From: WQUF01 sp031549885
GTDB lineage: Bacteria; Bacillota; Clostridia; Clostridiales; Clostridiaceae
NCBI GenBank assembly: GCA_031549885.1
Contig: JAVBPD010000131.1
Span: 1 to 38,501 of the forward strand
DNA length: 38,501 nucleotides
Direction: 5' to 3'
Each line of letters starts with the position of its first letter. Within the stretch, counting starts at the first letter, position 1. A program made the position numbers and the translations under genes. The notes beneath the pieces are model-generated. The model did no database searches. It saw nothing but the letters and a program-made list of their open reading frames with translations, and had not been told where the DNA came from. This document shows, one piece after another, positions 1-8,013 of the stretch.

Positions 1-236
1 CCTGTATTGCCACTGGTAAGCTCTACCACGGCTTGACCTTTATTAAGAAGCCCTGCCTCTTCAGCCTCTGCTATCATTTGCAACGCCACTCGATCTTTTT
101 TGCTAAAACCTGGGTTTAAATATTCAAGCTTTGCAAATATATTGCCATCTAAATTATATGCTTCTACAATATGGGAAAGGCGGACCATGGGAGTTTCACC
201 AATTGCCTCAGCCACATTATTAAGTAACTTTTTCAT
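1..236 (-). CDS. cysK: Cysteine synthase (O-acetylserine sulfhydrylase family), 5' part only
   Basis: PLP-dependent enzyme of the cysteine synthase / cystathionine beta-synthase family, which makes cysteine from O-acetylserine and sulfide. Only the first 78 residues are in the window; the gene runs off the left edge. It begins MKKLLNNVAEAIGETPMVRL. It carries the family signature NPGFSKKDR at about residues 41-49, where Lys47 would be the PLP Schiff-base lysine, and the phosphate-binding TSGNTG at the cut edge. The start ATG at 236 follows a G-rich stretch. It is divergent from the TetR gene at 439. A related family member such as cystathionine beta-synthase cannot be excluded because the C-terminus is missing. 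Confidence 0.85.
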   Translation of the reverse strand, partial: MKKLLNNVAEAIGETPMVRLSHIVEAYNLDGNIFAKLEYLNPGFSKKDRVALQMIAEAEEAGLLNKGQAVVELTSGNT

Positions 237-321
237 TTAATCCATTTGCCCCCCCTTTATACTTTAAAAAAATCTTGTCACCATCTAATTATAGCCTATT
301 ATAGCCCATTTTTAATAGCTC

Positions 322-350
322 TTAACTTTTCTTTTCTTAGATTTTATGAT
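322..350 (+). promoter_or_regulatory. Predicted sigma-A promoter of the TetR/kinase operon
   Basis: TTAACT at 322-327 and TATGAT at 345-350 are separated by exactly 17 nt, which places a start site near 357, about 80 nt before the TetR gene. The rest of the 237-438 gap holds an inverted repeat (375-399) and a short direct repeat ATTATAGCC near 290-305, and no gene that I can see. Confidence 0.45.
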
Positions 351-374
351 ATACTGGCCATTGAAGAGCAATGT

Positions 375-399
375 TTAGATTATTTCTTTAACAATCTAA
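375..399. promoter_or_regulatory. Inverted repeat, candidate TetR operator in the leader
   Basis: TTAGATT (375-381) and AATCTAA (393-399) are exact reverse complements separated by 11 nt. They lie downstream of the predicted promoter and 40 nt before the TetR start, a position that suits autoregulation. Assigning it to this regulator is inference. Confidence 0.35.
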
Positions 400-438
400 C
401 GTGCGTACGGTAGAAATTGATTTTGATGAGGTGCATTT

Positions 439-1059
439 ATGTTTATTAATGACACAAAGGAAAAGATTTTTTTTACTGCTATTGATATGTTTTCCTCAAT
501 AGGATATAGTGAAAGCAACATGAGAGAGCTTGCTAAAAGAGTTGGAGTTAAAACGTCTAGCTTATATTATCATTACCCAAGCAAAGATGCTCTTTTAAAT
601 GAAATTTTTGATTATTTTATTGAAAACGATAAAAAATACAGAATACCTGCTAAAGCAATCCTTAGCAATGCAAAATCGTTATCAGTTCTGGAAATTTTAG
701 AAATGTTAAATATCTATTATTTAAGCGATGAAACTTTTCATTTTATGACAAAAATTCTTAGTATAGCTATAGGGTATCAGTATGAAAATAAAAAAGCAAA
801 AGAAGTTTTTGATTATATTTTTTATGAAATGGCATTAAACCACAGAAGTTCAGTACTTAAAGAGTTAATTGACCATGATATATTTGAGCCTTTTGATTAT
901 GAAATAATGTCATATGTTATAACTTCCTATTCTATGATGAAATTTATTGAATGCAGAAATTTATCAATAACTGCTGAAAAAATGGCAGAAGATTATAATA
1001 AAGGAATGAATCAAATTTTTCTTCTATTAACTCAATTAGTCAAAAAGAAAGTGGAGTGA
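439..1059 (+). CDS. TetR/AcrR family transcriptional regulator
   Basis: A 206-residue regulator with an N-terminal TetR helix-turn-helix at about residues 8-54. Its recognition-helix region reads GVKTSSLYYHYPSKDALL, the typical family pattern. The rest is an alpha-helical ligand and dimerisation domain with no recognisable ligand signature. The ATG at 439 is preceded by GAGGTG at 428-433. The next gene, a sensor kinase, begins 7 nt after the stop and its ribosome site lies in the last codons of this gene, so the two are co-transcribed and probably coupled. Pairing a TetR regulator with a GHKL kinase and no response regulator is unusual. The family is certain; target and inducer are unknown. 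Confidence 0.88.
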   Translation: MFINDTKEKIFFTAIDMFSSIGYSESNMRELAKRVGVKTSSLYYHYPSKDALLNEIFDYFIENDKKYRIPAKAILSNAKSLSVLEILEMLNIYYLSDETFHFMTKILSIAIGYQYENKKAKEVFDYIFYEMALNHRSSVLKELIDHDIFEPFDYEIMSYVITSYSMMKFIECRNLSITAEKMAEDYNKGMNQIFLLLTQLVKKKVE

Positions 1060-1066
1060 TTGTCTT

Positions 1067-2467
1067 ATGTTTTCTCGGTTTGACTATTCTAGGGAAATGC
1101 AGATTATTTTAATACTTTTTATTTTTATATATAATATATTGTTAATGTATATAAAATCCAATTTTCTTTTTGAAATTTGCGAAAAAAAAGTACCGATTAA
1201 TAAGAGTATTCTTTACACTTTTATATGTGGAAGCATTATATTTTGTACTGATATATATAAACTAATTATAGCTTGTGGCATTATTTCTGCTGATGACATA
1301 AACCTTTTTATTCTTGCCATTCCTGCTATATTAGTTACAATAATATATTGTTATTTTTGCATAAAACATTTTGGACTTGCCTTAATTTGGGCAAGTGAAA
1401 TTTCAATTTATGTTTATGTTTATATTCAAGCTATCAATAGTACAATAAGATTAATCGATACACTTTTATTTCACTATGATATAGCTCAATTTAATTACTT
1501 ATTATATATGGCAATGTATGCAATAAATTTTATAATCAATTTAATTATTTATAAAATAATATGGTATGTAATTAAAAATAAGCCTCAATTTATTATTCCC
1601 AAAAAGAATATATATATATACAAAAGTAAAGGATTTGCCTTTTCAATTTTTCAATTGTGTTTCATCTATTTATGCGTAGCTATTATACCAAAGATTATAC
1701 CTAATACAGTTATTGGAAATTTATTTGTATTTATAGTGTTATCACTTTTTTTAGCATTTACAATTGCCTTATACATAAATAAACATTCAAAGGCTGATAT
1801 CTATGACAAAGAAAATTATATTAAATCCTTATCATCTAGCTTAGATGAATTTCGTGCAATAAAACACGATTTCTACAATATATTGCAAACTTATAATGGT
1901 TATCTTGAAATTGGCGATATTGATGCATTTAAAAAATATCACGCTTCACTTGTAAATATGACGAAGCACGCAGGAGATTGCTTAGATTTAAGTACTCATA
2001 TTAATGAAAACCCTGCACTAGTCTCACTTTTGTTAAATAAAAAATCATATGCTGAACGTGTTAGTGTGGATACCAATTTTTTTATAGGATGTTCACTTTT
2101 AGACCTTCCCATTGATAAATTAGATCTATGCCGCATCCTTTCTTGTTTACTTGATAACGCTATTGAAGCTGCAATTGAAACACAAACAAAGATTTTATCT
2201 TTTTCAATTAATAAAACCAAAAGCGGATCCTATTTGATCATTATTACTAACAGTACATCAACTCCACTAGATAAAACAAAAATGTTTTCTCCTGGAATGT
2301 CAACCAAAGCTGGACATCAAGGTATTGGTTTAAATACTGTTCTTAAAATAATAGAAAAGTATCCAAATTGTGCATTTCATATGAATTATTCAGATAATCA
2401 AATGGCAACTTATGTTGAATTAACAAACTACCTACCTATAACTAACATTAAATTAAACGAATATTAA
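1067..2467 (+). CDS. AgrC-like GHKL sensor histidine kinase, orphan
   Basis: A 466-residue membrane histidine kinase. About six or seven hydrophobic segments fill residues 10-240. A cytoplasmic kinase part follows, with the phospho-acceptor motif RAIKHDFYN (His267), an N-box LLDNAIEAA, and a C-terminal glycine motif GIGLNTVLKIIEKYP. This is the architecture of peptide-sensing kinases of the AgrC family (HATPase_c_5/GHKL). Normally a LytTR response regulator and an AgrB/AgrD-type peptide gene lie next door; neither is present here. The upstream partner is a TetR regulator in the same operon. A hairpin terminator follows at 2485. The signal sensed is unknown. Confidence 0.85.
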   Translation: MFSRFDYSREMQIILILFIFIYNILLMYIKSNFLFEICEKKVPINKSILYTFICGSIIFCTDIYKLIIACGIISADDINLFILAIPAILVTIIYCYFCIKHFGLALIWASEISIYVYVYIQAINSTIRLIDTLLFHYDIAQFNYLLYMAMYAINFIINLIIYKIIWYVIKNKPQFIIPKKNIYIYKSKGFAFSIFQLCFIYLCVAIIPKIIPNTVIGNLFVFIVLSLFLAFTIALYINKHSKADIYDKENYIKSLSSSLDEFRAIKHDFYNILQTYNGYLEIGDIDAFKKYHASLVNMTKHAGDCLDLSTHINENPALVSLLLNKKSYAERVSVDTNFFIGCSLLDLPIDKLDLCRILSCLLDNAIEAAIETQTKILSFSINKTKSGSYLIIITNSTSTPLDKTKMFSPGMSTKAGHQGIGLNTVLKIIEKYPNCAFHMNYSDNQMATYVELTNYLPITNIKLNEY

Positions 2468-2484
2468 ACATTGTACATATAATT

Positions 2485-2511
2485 AAGCTCCTAAAAAATT
2501 TTTAGGAGCTT
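2485..2511 (+). terminator. Hairpin after the kinase gene
   Basis: AAGCTCCTAAA (2485-2495) pairs perfectly with TTTAGGAGCTT (2501-2511) around a 5-nt loop. The T tract after it is short, so it may be a weak or processing hairpin. Confidence 0.6.
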
Positions 2512-2560
2512 TAAAAATGGATAACAATTTTTATGAATATTTTAACAAATTAATTCCCAT

Positions 2561-2592
2561 AAAAAAATACCTCATAGCTATTGCCATGAGGT
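2561..2592 (-). terminator. Intrinsic terminator of the small minus-strand gene
   Basis: Read on the minus strand, ACCTCAT pairs with ATGAGGT (2586-2592 and 2569-2575) and is followed by an uninterrupted T7 (2561-2567). It lies 5 nt beyond the stop codon of the frameshifted gene at 2597-2877, which supports that gene having been real. Confidence 0.7.
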
Positions 2593-2596
2593 TAAT

Positions 2597-2877
2597 TTAT
2601 AAAATTTCTTCTATAGTTGTTATCTTTACAGTTTTTACTACAGATCCAAATAAGCTTTCACCATATTGCGATCTTTTTTCAATAAGTTTACTTACTAATG
2701 CATTTATTTCAGCTTCTGATACATCTTGTCTTACATCTTTAATAGTTACTAAAGATCTTCATCATTTACATTTTCAGGTGTGAAATTAAAAATTTGATTT
2801 TTTAAAACTTTTTCTTCTTCAGATAACATTTCATAGGATAATACTAAAGCATTAGTTTTTAAAATTTTGTTCACCAT
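2597..2877 (-). pseudogene. Small DUF1659-like protein gene interrupted by a frameshift
   Basis: From an ATG at 2877 the minus strand reads MVNKILKTNALVLSYEMLSE and on for 42 residues to a TAG at 2749-2751. A second frame carries on at once with VTIKDVRQDVSEAEIN... to a stop at 2597. Adding one base to the T run at the junction (ctttag) fuses the two into one protein of about 93 residues. The N-terminal half resembles the small DUF1659 family of spore-formers; this is from memory. A good minus-strand terminator follows directly. A plus-strand ORF over the same bases (2517-2783) has no ribosome site and is not believed. The break may be a true mutation or a sequencing error in a homopolymer. 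Confidence 0.4.
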
Positions 2878-2962
2878 ACGCCATTTTCTTTTGCAATTAT
2901 TATCGGTATCAAAGTACCTATTAACAATATATTCTGTTTATAAAAAATTTGTGATAATTTTA

Positions 2963-2991
2963 TTGATAATTAATTTAAAAAGCTATATAAT
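2963..2991 (+). promoter_or_regulatory. Predicted promoter of the TetR-ABC exporter operon
   Basis: TTGATA (2963-2968) and TATAAT (2986-2991) have an exact 17-nt spacer, the best sigma-A match in this part of the window. The -10 box runs into the left arm of the inverted repeat at 2989-3028. Confidence 0.65.
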
Positions 2992-3028
2992 CTATATGAC
3001 TAAATAAATAATTTTGGTCATATAGATT
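2989..3028. promoter_or_regulatory. Perfect 12-bp inverted repeat, candidate TetR operator
   Basis: AATCTATATGAC (2989-3000) and GTCATATAGATT (3017-3028) are exact reverse complements with a 16-nt spacer. The left arm overlaps the -10 box and predicted start site; the right arm abuts the GGAGG ribosome site (3029-3033). Bound protein would block transcription, and a hairpin in the RNA could also limit ribosome access. Autoregulation by the TetR protein encoded next is inferred from position. Confidence 0.6.
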
Positions 3029-3041
3029 GGAGGTTAATCAT

Positions 3042-3635
3042 ATGCCTAAATTTTCAACCCAAGAAAAAGAACATATTGAAGAAAAACTAAAAAAAGAAGG
3101 AGAAAAATTATTTATTGCCTATGGTTTAAAAAAGGTAACTGTAGATGACATAGTTAAAGTTTGCTCCATAGCTAAAGGGTCATTTTATAATTTTTATGAA
3201 AGCAAAGAACATTTATATATGGAAATAATATCTAATTGCCAAAAATATATGTGGAATGAATTAGATCAACATCTTGAGAATATAAAAGATCTTTGCAAAA
3301 AAGATATAACAAAAAAAGTATTTTATTTTTTAATAAATAGCATGGAAAAATACCCTCTCCTTTCTCAGATGAACATGGACACATTAAATATTCTATATAG
3401 AAAGGTTTCAAAAGATTTTCGTGATTTTGAAACAAATGAAGATATAAAGGCATTTTTAAAATTAGAAAAATATGGTATTAAATTTAAATATGATTTGCAT
3501 ATAGTAGTTAAAGCATTTGAAGCTCTCTATATTTCTTATATTCATTTACAAAGTGAGGAAAAATTCCAAAGAGATTTAATCATAAGTATTTTATTAGATG
3601 GTATTGTTGAAAAGGTTGTGGATGATGATGATTAA
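3042..3635 (+). CDS. TetR/AcrR family regulator of the ABC exporter operon
   Basis: A 197-residue TetR-type repressor. The helix-turn-helix spans about residues 15-60 and ends KGSFYNFYESKEHLYMEI, typical of the family. The start is the ATG at 3042, placed 8 nt after GGAGG; an upstream in-frame TTG at 3027 lies inside the operator and before the ribosome site, so it is rejected. The last codons overlap the start of the ABC ATPase gene, so the operon is regulator, ATPase, permease, permease. This arrangement is typical of repressors that sense the drug exported by the adjacent transporter. The ligand is unknown. Confidence 0.88.
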   Translation: MPKFSTQEKEHIEEKLKKEGEKLFIAYGLKKVTVDDIVKVCSIAKGSFYNFYESKEHLYMEIISNCQKYMWNELDQHLENIKDLCKKDITKKVFYFLINSMEKYPLLSQMNMDTLNILYRKVSKDFRDFETNEDIKAFLKLEKYGIKFKYDLHIVVKAFEALYISYIHLQSEEKFQRDLIISILLDGIVEKVVDDDD

Positions 3636-4482
3636 AGTTAAGGATGTGTATTTAAAATACCCTGGTGCTAAATTTGACACCATTAAAGGAATGAATTTTG
3701 AAGCAAAAAAAAATGAAATTGTAGGATTTCTTGGCCCATCTGGCGCAGGAAAGAGCACTCTTCAAAAAATTTTAACAGGTGTTTTAAGAAATTATAGAGG
3801 AAATGTAACAGTTTTAAATACTGAGGTTAATAAAAGAAAAAATGATTTTTATGAAAACATAGGTGTTGATTTTGAATTTCCTAATTTTTATGGTAAATTC
3901 TCAGCTATTGAAAATTTAAATTATTTTTCATCTCTTTACAATAAAAAAACCTTAGATCCCATGGCTCTTCTTAAAAGAGTTGGCTTAGAAAGCGATGCAT
4001 CAAAACTTGTTAATAGCTTTTCTAAAGGCATGAAAATGAGGCTTGGTTTTGTTCGCTGCCTTATCCACGATCCAAAGATCTTATTTTTAGATGAGCCAAC
4101 TAGCGGGCTTGATCCTGCTAATGCCAGGATTTTAAAGGATATGATTTTAGAGGAAAAAGAAAAAGGCAAAACCATCCTTTTAACAACTCATAATATGCAC
4201 GATGCTGAAGAAGTCTGCGACAGAGTAGCATTTATAGTTGATGGAGAGATAAAAGCATTGGACACTCCTTTAGCATTCAGGAGAAAAAATAAAAGCACCG
4301 AAGTTAATTTTAGATATTTATTAGACGGCAAAGAAACTGAATCTATATGCCTTTTAAGCAATCTAGGAGAAAATAAACATTTTAATGAAGCAATTAAGAA
4401 TAATTCCCTTTTATCCATACATTCAAAAGAGCAAACTTTAGAGGATGTATTTATAAGCCTTACAGGAAGGTGTTTATCTTGA
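3622..4482 (+). CDS. ABC transporter ATP-binding protein (drug-exporter type)
   Basis: A 286-residue ATPase that would energise the two permeases encoded after it. Visible motifs: Walker A GPSGAGKST (38-46), a variant signature SFSKGMKMRL (132-141, in place of LSGGQ), Walker B ILFLDEP (153-159) and the H-loop histidine at 190. The C-terminal 70 residues are typical of exporters of the DrrA/fluoroquinolone type. The start is taken as the first of three consecutive ATG codons (3622), 6 nt after AAAGG and overlapping the end of the TetR gene. An upstream GTA/TTG extension lies wholly inside that gene and is unlikely. The signature deviates but stays conservative, so activity is expected. Confidence 0.9.
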   Translation: MMMIKVKDVYLKYPGAKFDTIKGMNFEAKKNEIVGFLGPSGAGKSTLQKILTGVLRNYRGNVTVLNTEVNKRKNDFYENIGVDFEFPNFYGKFSAIENLNYFSSLYNKKTLDPMALLKRVGLESDASKLVNSFSKGMKMRLGFVRCLIHDPKILFLDEPTSGLDPANARILKDMILEEKEKGKTILLTTHNMHDAEEVCDRVAFIVDGEIKALDTPLAFRRKNKSTEVNFRYLLDGKETESICLLSNLGENKHFNEAIKNNSLLSIHSKEQTLEDVFISLTGRCLS

Positions 4483-5183
4483 GATTATTAATGAACTTAA
4501 AAAATGATGTTATCTATGAGGCAAAGTATGGCTTTTACTTTTTATATATATTTGTATCAGCTGTTTATATCTTTATATTGTATCTTTTTCCAGATAAATA
4601 TAAAGATATTGTAACTTCAATAACGCTTCTTTCAGACCCTTGCGCATTAGGATTTTTTTTCATTGGCGGCATATGGCTTTTAGAAGAAAATGAAGGGCTC
4701 CACAGGTTTTGGTCAATTAGCCCATTAAAGCCTTTAGAATACATTTTGTCTAAAGCTTTTTCATTAAGCATATTATCAGTACTTTCTTCACTTTTTATAG
4801 TGTTAATAAGTTATCATTCATTTAAGGTAAATTATATTTTACTTACATTTAGCATATTTATAGGATCTCTTACTTTTACATCATTTGGGTTAATTGCTGC
4901 AAGTTATGCAAAATCAATAAATCATTATATATTATTATCAGTACCAATTCAGCCTTTAATGATCTCTCCTGGCATTTTATTGGCATTTTCATTTAACAAT
5001 CCTATTCAAAGGGCACTTCCAGGCGCTGCACTTTGGTATTTAATTGATTGCTCTTTAAAAGGAGTTTTAACAATAAATTTAGCTTATAATTTGCTAATAC
5101 TTATATTCTGGTTAATAATAGCTATATCATTAGCATATATAAGAATTCCTAGAGCTATGGAAAATGAAGGTGATAAATTATGA
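4479..5183 (+). CDS. ABC exporter permease, first subunit
   Basis: A membrane protein of about 234 residues with roughly six hydrophobic helices. The N-terminus (RLLMNLKNDVIYEAKYGFYF) and the region DPCALGFFFIGGIWLLEENEGLHRFW resemble permeases annotated as fluoroquinolone-export subunits in clostridia. The start chosen is TTG at 4479, 8 nt after AGGAAGG and overlapping the previous stop as TTGA. GTG at 4470 touches the ribosome site and ATG at 4491 is too far from it. The gene overlaps the next permease by ATGA. The two permeases probably form the membrane heterodimer of the exporter; the substrate is not shown by sequence. Confidence 0.82.
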   Translation: MRLLMNLKNDVIYEAKYGFYFLYIFVSAVYIFILYLFPDKYKDIVTSITLLSDPCALGFFFIGGIWLLEENEGLHRFWSISPLKPLEYILSKAFSLSILSVLSSLFIVLISYHSFKVNYILLTFSIFIGSLTFTSFGLIAASYAKSINHYILLSVPIQPLMISPGILLAFSFNNPIQRALPGAALWYLIDCSLKGVLTINLAYNLLILIFWLIIAISLAYIRIPRAMENEGDKL

Positions 5184-5881
5184 CTTTTAAGGTTTTTAAA
5201 ATAGGTTTAAGGCAAATAGTTAGAGATGGAATACTAGTATTAATTTTACCGGCTCCAATTTTAATTGGATTTTTGTCTAAATTAGGAATTCCTATATTAA
5301 ACAATATATTAATTGAACATTTTTCATTTTCATTAATGCCTTGGTATAATTTAATTGATTGCGCATTAATTACCCTTACTCCCATGTTTATATGCCTTAT
5401 ATCTGCATTTTTATTGCTTGATGAAAGAGATGAAGGGATTGGATTGTACTATGAAATAACACCTATTGAAGGATATTCATACCTTCTTTCACGAATAGGG
5501 ATGCCTATGGGGTTTTCTTTTATATATTCCTTTTTAATATGTTTAATTTTTAAAATATCAAATATCTCCATGGTGCAAATAATTGAGAGTTCTATAATAA
5601 ATATTCTAATGGCTACATCATTAACTATGTTAATGGTTTCTTTAGCAAGTAATAAGCTAGAGGGGCTCGCTATTTCAAAAATAGTTTCTTTAACATTGTT
5701 TGCAATATTTATACCTTGGTTTATAAAGGAGCCATATCAATATCTCTTTGCATTTTTGCCAAGCTTTTGGGCGGGAAAAATAATGGTAGATGGAGCAGGA
5801 ATTATTGTATTTGGAATTGGATTAATAATTTGTTTGGTTTGGATATTTATTTTATTTAGGATATTTATTAAAAAATATTAA
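5180..5881 (+). CDS. ABC exporter permease, second subunit
   Basis: A 233-residue polytopic membrane protein, last gene of the operon. It begins with ATG inside the previous gene's stop (ATGA overlap). It has about six hydrophobic segments, and a cytoplasmic LLDERDEGIGLYYEITPIEGYSYLLSRI segment. That segment parallels LLEENEGLHRFWSISPLKPLEYILSKA in the first permease, so the two subunits are distant paralogues. This pairing matches the two-permease layout of fluoroquinolone-type exporters. A bidirectional hairpin follows at 5887. Confidence 0.82.
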   Translation: MTFKVFKIGLRQIVRDGILVLILPAPILIGFLSKLGIPILNNILIEHFSFSLMPWYNLIDCALITLTPMFICLISAFLLLDERDEGIGLYYEITPIEGYSYLLSRIGMPMGFSFIYSFLICLIFKISNISMVQIIESSIINILMATSLTMLMVSLASNKLEGLAISKIVSLTLFAIFIPWFIKEPYQYLFAFLPSFWAGKIMVDGAGIIVFGIGLIICLVWIFILFRIFIKKY

Positions 5882-5886
5882 ATGAA

Positions 5887-5915
5887 AAAGGCTAACCATT
5901 AATTGATTAGCCTTT
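5887..5915. terminator. Bidirectional terminator between the exporter operon and cysS
   Basis: AAAGGCTAA (5887-5895) pairs with TTAGCCTTT (5907-5915) around an 11-nt loop. It lies between convergent genes and has A/T-rich tails both ways. Confidence 0.7.
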
Positions 5916-5919
5916 AATT

Positions 5920-7359
5920 TTACACCCTTTTAATCCTAACTCCGTCAGGTTTATCCTCAAGAGCTATGCCCATTTTCAAAAGCTCATCTCGAATTTTATC
6001 GGAAGTTTTAAAATCCTTATTTTTCCTTGCTTCTTGCCTTTTCTCTACAAGTTTTATTATTTCATCATCAAAAGTGAGCTCTTCTTCTTTCATCTCTTCA
6101 AATTTAAGACCTAGTATTTTATCCATTTCTTTTAAAATCAAATACTTATTTCCATTTGAAATAGCATTGTCATTTATCATATCCCACATGATTCCAACGC
6201 CAAGAGGAATGTTTAAATCATTTTGGCATGCATTATAAAAATCCTCTAAGGGTTTTAAATTTAAAGCTTCATTATCATCTAATTTTGCTCTTTTATATTC
6301 AATAACCTTTGCCTTAAGTTTGTTAAAAGCAATGCTTGCAGAATCTAAGGCTTTCCATGAAAATGCCAAAGCTTTTCCATAATTAGTATTTAAGCAGTAA
6401 TACCTGTAAACCAAAGGATCATATCCTTTTTCTATTAATTTATCTACTGTCATAAAATTTTCAGAAGATTTAGACATTTTCTCATCTTTTTCAAGAACTA
6501 AAAACTCACCATGAAGCCAGTAGTTTACCCATTTATGTCCTAAAGCAATTTCTGATTGAGCAATTTCATTGTTGTGATGCACTGGAATGTGGTCAATACC
6601 TCCACAGTGAATGTCAAAATGATCTCCTAAATATTTAGTGGCCATAGCTGAGCATTCAATGTGCCAGCCAGGAAAGCCAGTTCCCCAAGGGCTATCCCAT
6701 TCCATCTGCCTTTTCTTATCCTTTGGTGAAAATTTCCAAAGAGCAAAATCTGTAATATTCTTCTTGCCATCAGTAACGTCTATTCTTGCTCCAGCCCTTA
6801 AACCTTTTATATCTAATTTGGATAATTTTCCATAATCAGAAACCTTTGAAGTGTCAAAATACACACCATCAGAAATAATATAAGTATATCCCTTATCCTC
6901 TAAAGCTTTTATAAAATCAATTTGTTCTTTTATATTATCAGAAGCTCTGCACCAAATATCGGGCTCATAAATATTTAAACGCTTTAAATCCTTTAAAAAT
7001 GCATTAAAATAAAATTCTGCAATTTCAAATGCAGTTTTATTTTCTCTTTTAGCTCCAAGCTCCATTTTGTCATCTCCAGAATCCTCATCTGAAGTTAAAT
7101 GTCCAACATCTGTTACATTCATAACATGAAAAACTTTAAAACCAGATGCTTTTAAAGCTCTCTTTAAAATATCTTCAAAAATATAAGTCCTTAAATTTCC
7201 AATATGTGCAAAATTATAAACTGTAGGACCACAAGTATACATTTTTACATTCTCTTCATCTATTGGTTCAAACTTTTCTACATTTCTTGTTAATGTGTTG
7301 AAAAGTCTAATATTCTTTGTGTTTTCTATTTTTAATATATTATTATCTCTATCCTCCAC
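5920..7359 (-). CDS. cysS: Cysteinyl-tRNA synthetase
   Basis: Class I aminoacyl-tRNA synthetase that charges tRNA-Cys in the cytoplasm. Motifs: YTCGPTVY with the zinc-ligand cysteine, the HIGH-type HIGNLRTY (His52), WHIECSAM and CGGIDHIPVHHNNEIAQSE of the zinc and substrate site, and KMSKS (294-298). The C-terminal helical tRNA-binding part is complete, and total length (about 480) is normal. I place the start at GTG 7359, 6 nt after GGTGG; an ATG at 7377 adds six residues but has no ribosome site. Even so about 17 residues precede the usual start RLFNTLTR. No T-box leader fits in the short upstream gap. It is convergent with the exporter operon. Confidence 0.96.
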   Translation of the reverse strand: MEDRDNNILKIENTKNIRLFNTLTRNVEKFEPIDEENVKMYTCGPTVYNFAHIGNLRTYIFEDILKRALKASGFKVFHVMNVTDVGHLTSDEDSGDDKMELGAKRENKTAFEIAEFYFNAFLKDLKRLNIYEPDIWCRASDNIKEQIDFIKALEDKGYTYIISDGVYFDTSKVSDYGKLSKLDIKGLRAGARIDVTDGKKNITDFALWKFSPKDKKRQMEWDSPWGTGFPGWHIECSAMATKYLGDHFDIHCGGIDHIPVHHNNEIAQSEIALGHKWVNYWLHGEFLVLEKDEKMSKSSENFMTVDKLIEKGYDPLVYRYYCLNTNYGKALAFSWKALDSASIAFNKLKAKVIEYKRAKLDDNEALNLKPLEDFYNACQNDLNIPLGVGIMWDMINDNAISNGNKYLILKEMDKILGLKFEEMKEEELTFDDEIIKLVEKRQEARKNKDFKTSDKIRDELLKMGIALEDKPDGVRIKRV

Positions 7360-7485
7360 TATTTTCCACCTTCTCATCTTAATTTCATAATAATCTAGTA
7401 TATCATAATTATCGCATTAAAATCAGTGCTAAACTTATTTATATATGATAAAATTTTAATATATTTTATTTAGGAGTTGATGTTT

Positions 7486-7953
7486 TTGTACAGAGAAATG
7501 CGTAAAAAAGATAGACAAATATCAAAAGAAGAAGCCCTTGAAATCGTTAAAAAGGGAGAATATGGATTTTTATCAATGGTAGACAGCGAATCAAATCCTT
7601 ATGCTGTTCCTATTTCTTATGTTTTATATGAAGACTCTATATATCTACATTGCGCCATTGAAGGATATAAGCTTGAATGCATGATCAATAACCCAAAAGT
7701 TTGCTTTTGTGTAGTTGGCCATACAGAAGTTATTCCAGAAAAATTTTCAACTAAATATGAAAGCGCTATTTGCTTTGGAGAAGCTTCAATTATTGAAGAT
7801 GTGGAAGAAATTAAAAAGTATATGAATATTTTATGTGAAAAGTATTCAATAGACTTTTTAGATGAAGGAAAGAAATATGCAATAAATGCTATGCCTCACT
7901 ACAAATGCATTAAAATTAAACTCCATCATATTACAGGAAAGAAATCAAAATAA
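7486..7953 (+). CDS. Pyridoxamine 5'-phosphate oxidase-like flavoprotein (NimA-like)
   Basis: A small protein of about 155 residues of the split-barrel FMN-binding family that includes nitroimidazole-resistance proteins. It starts YREMRKKDRQISKEEALEIVKKGEYGFLSM, the usual opening of NimA-type proteins. It continues with GNPYAVPISYVL-like and LHCAIEGYKLECMINNPKVCF segments that line the flavin site. The start is TTG at 7486, 9 nt after AGGAG (7472-7476); ATG 7480 and TTG 7477 are too close to it. The reaction is unknown; members reduce or bind small aromatic substrates. It is divergent from cysS. Confidence 0.8.
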   Translation: MYREMRKKDRQISKEEALEIVKKGEYGFLSMVDSESNPYAVPISYVLYEDSIYLHCAIEGYKLECMINNPKVCFCVVGHTEVIPEKFSTKYESAICFGEASIIEDVEEIKKYMNILCEKYSIDFLDEGKKYAINAMPHYKCIKIKLHHITGKKSK

Positions 7954-8013
7954 GAATATTTAAACATAAATAAAAGTATATTTTTATATAGCATAAAGTT
8001 TTGGTGGTGTTAT

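Noticed and set aside
2517..2783. Plus-strand ORF of 88 residues
   Set aside because: It lacks a ribosome site, begins inside the kinase terminator region and covers the minus-strand small gene and its terminator.
7378..7485. Possible T-box or other cysteine-responsive leader before cysS
   Set aside because: The gap between the divergent genes is only about 100 nt and shows no stem-loop array or T-box sequence.
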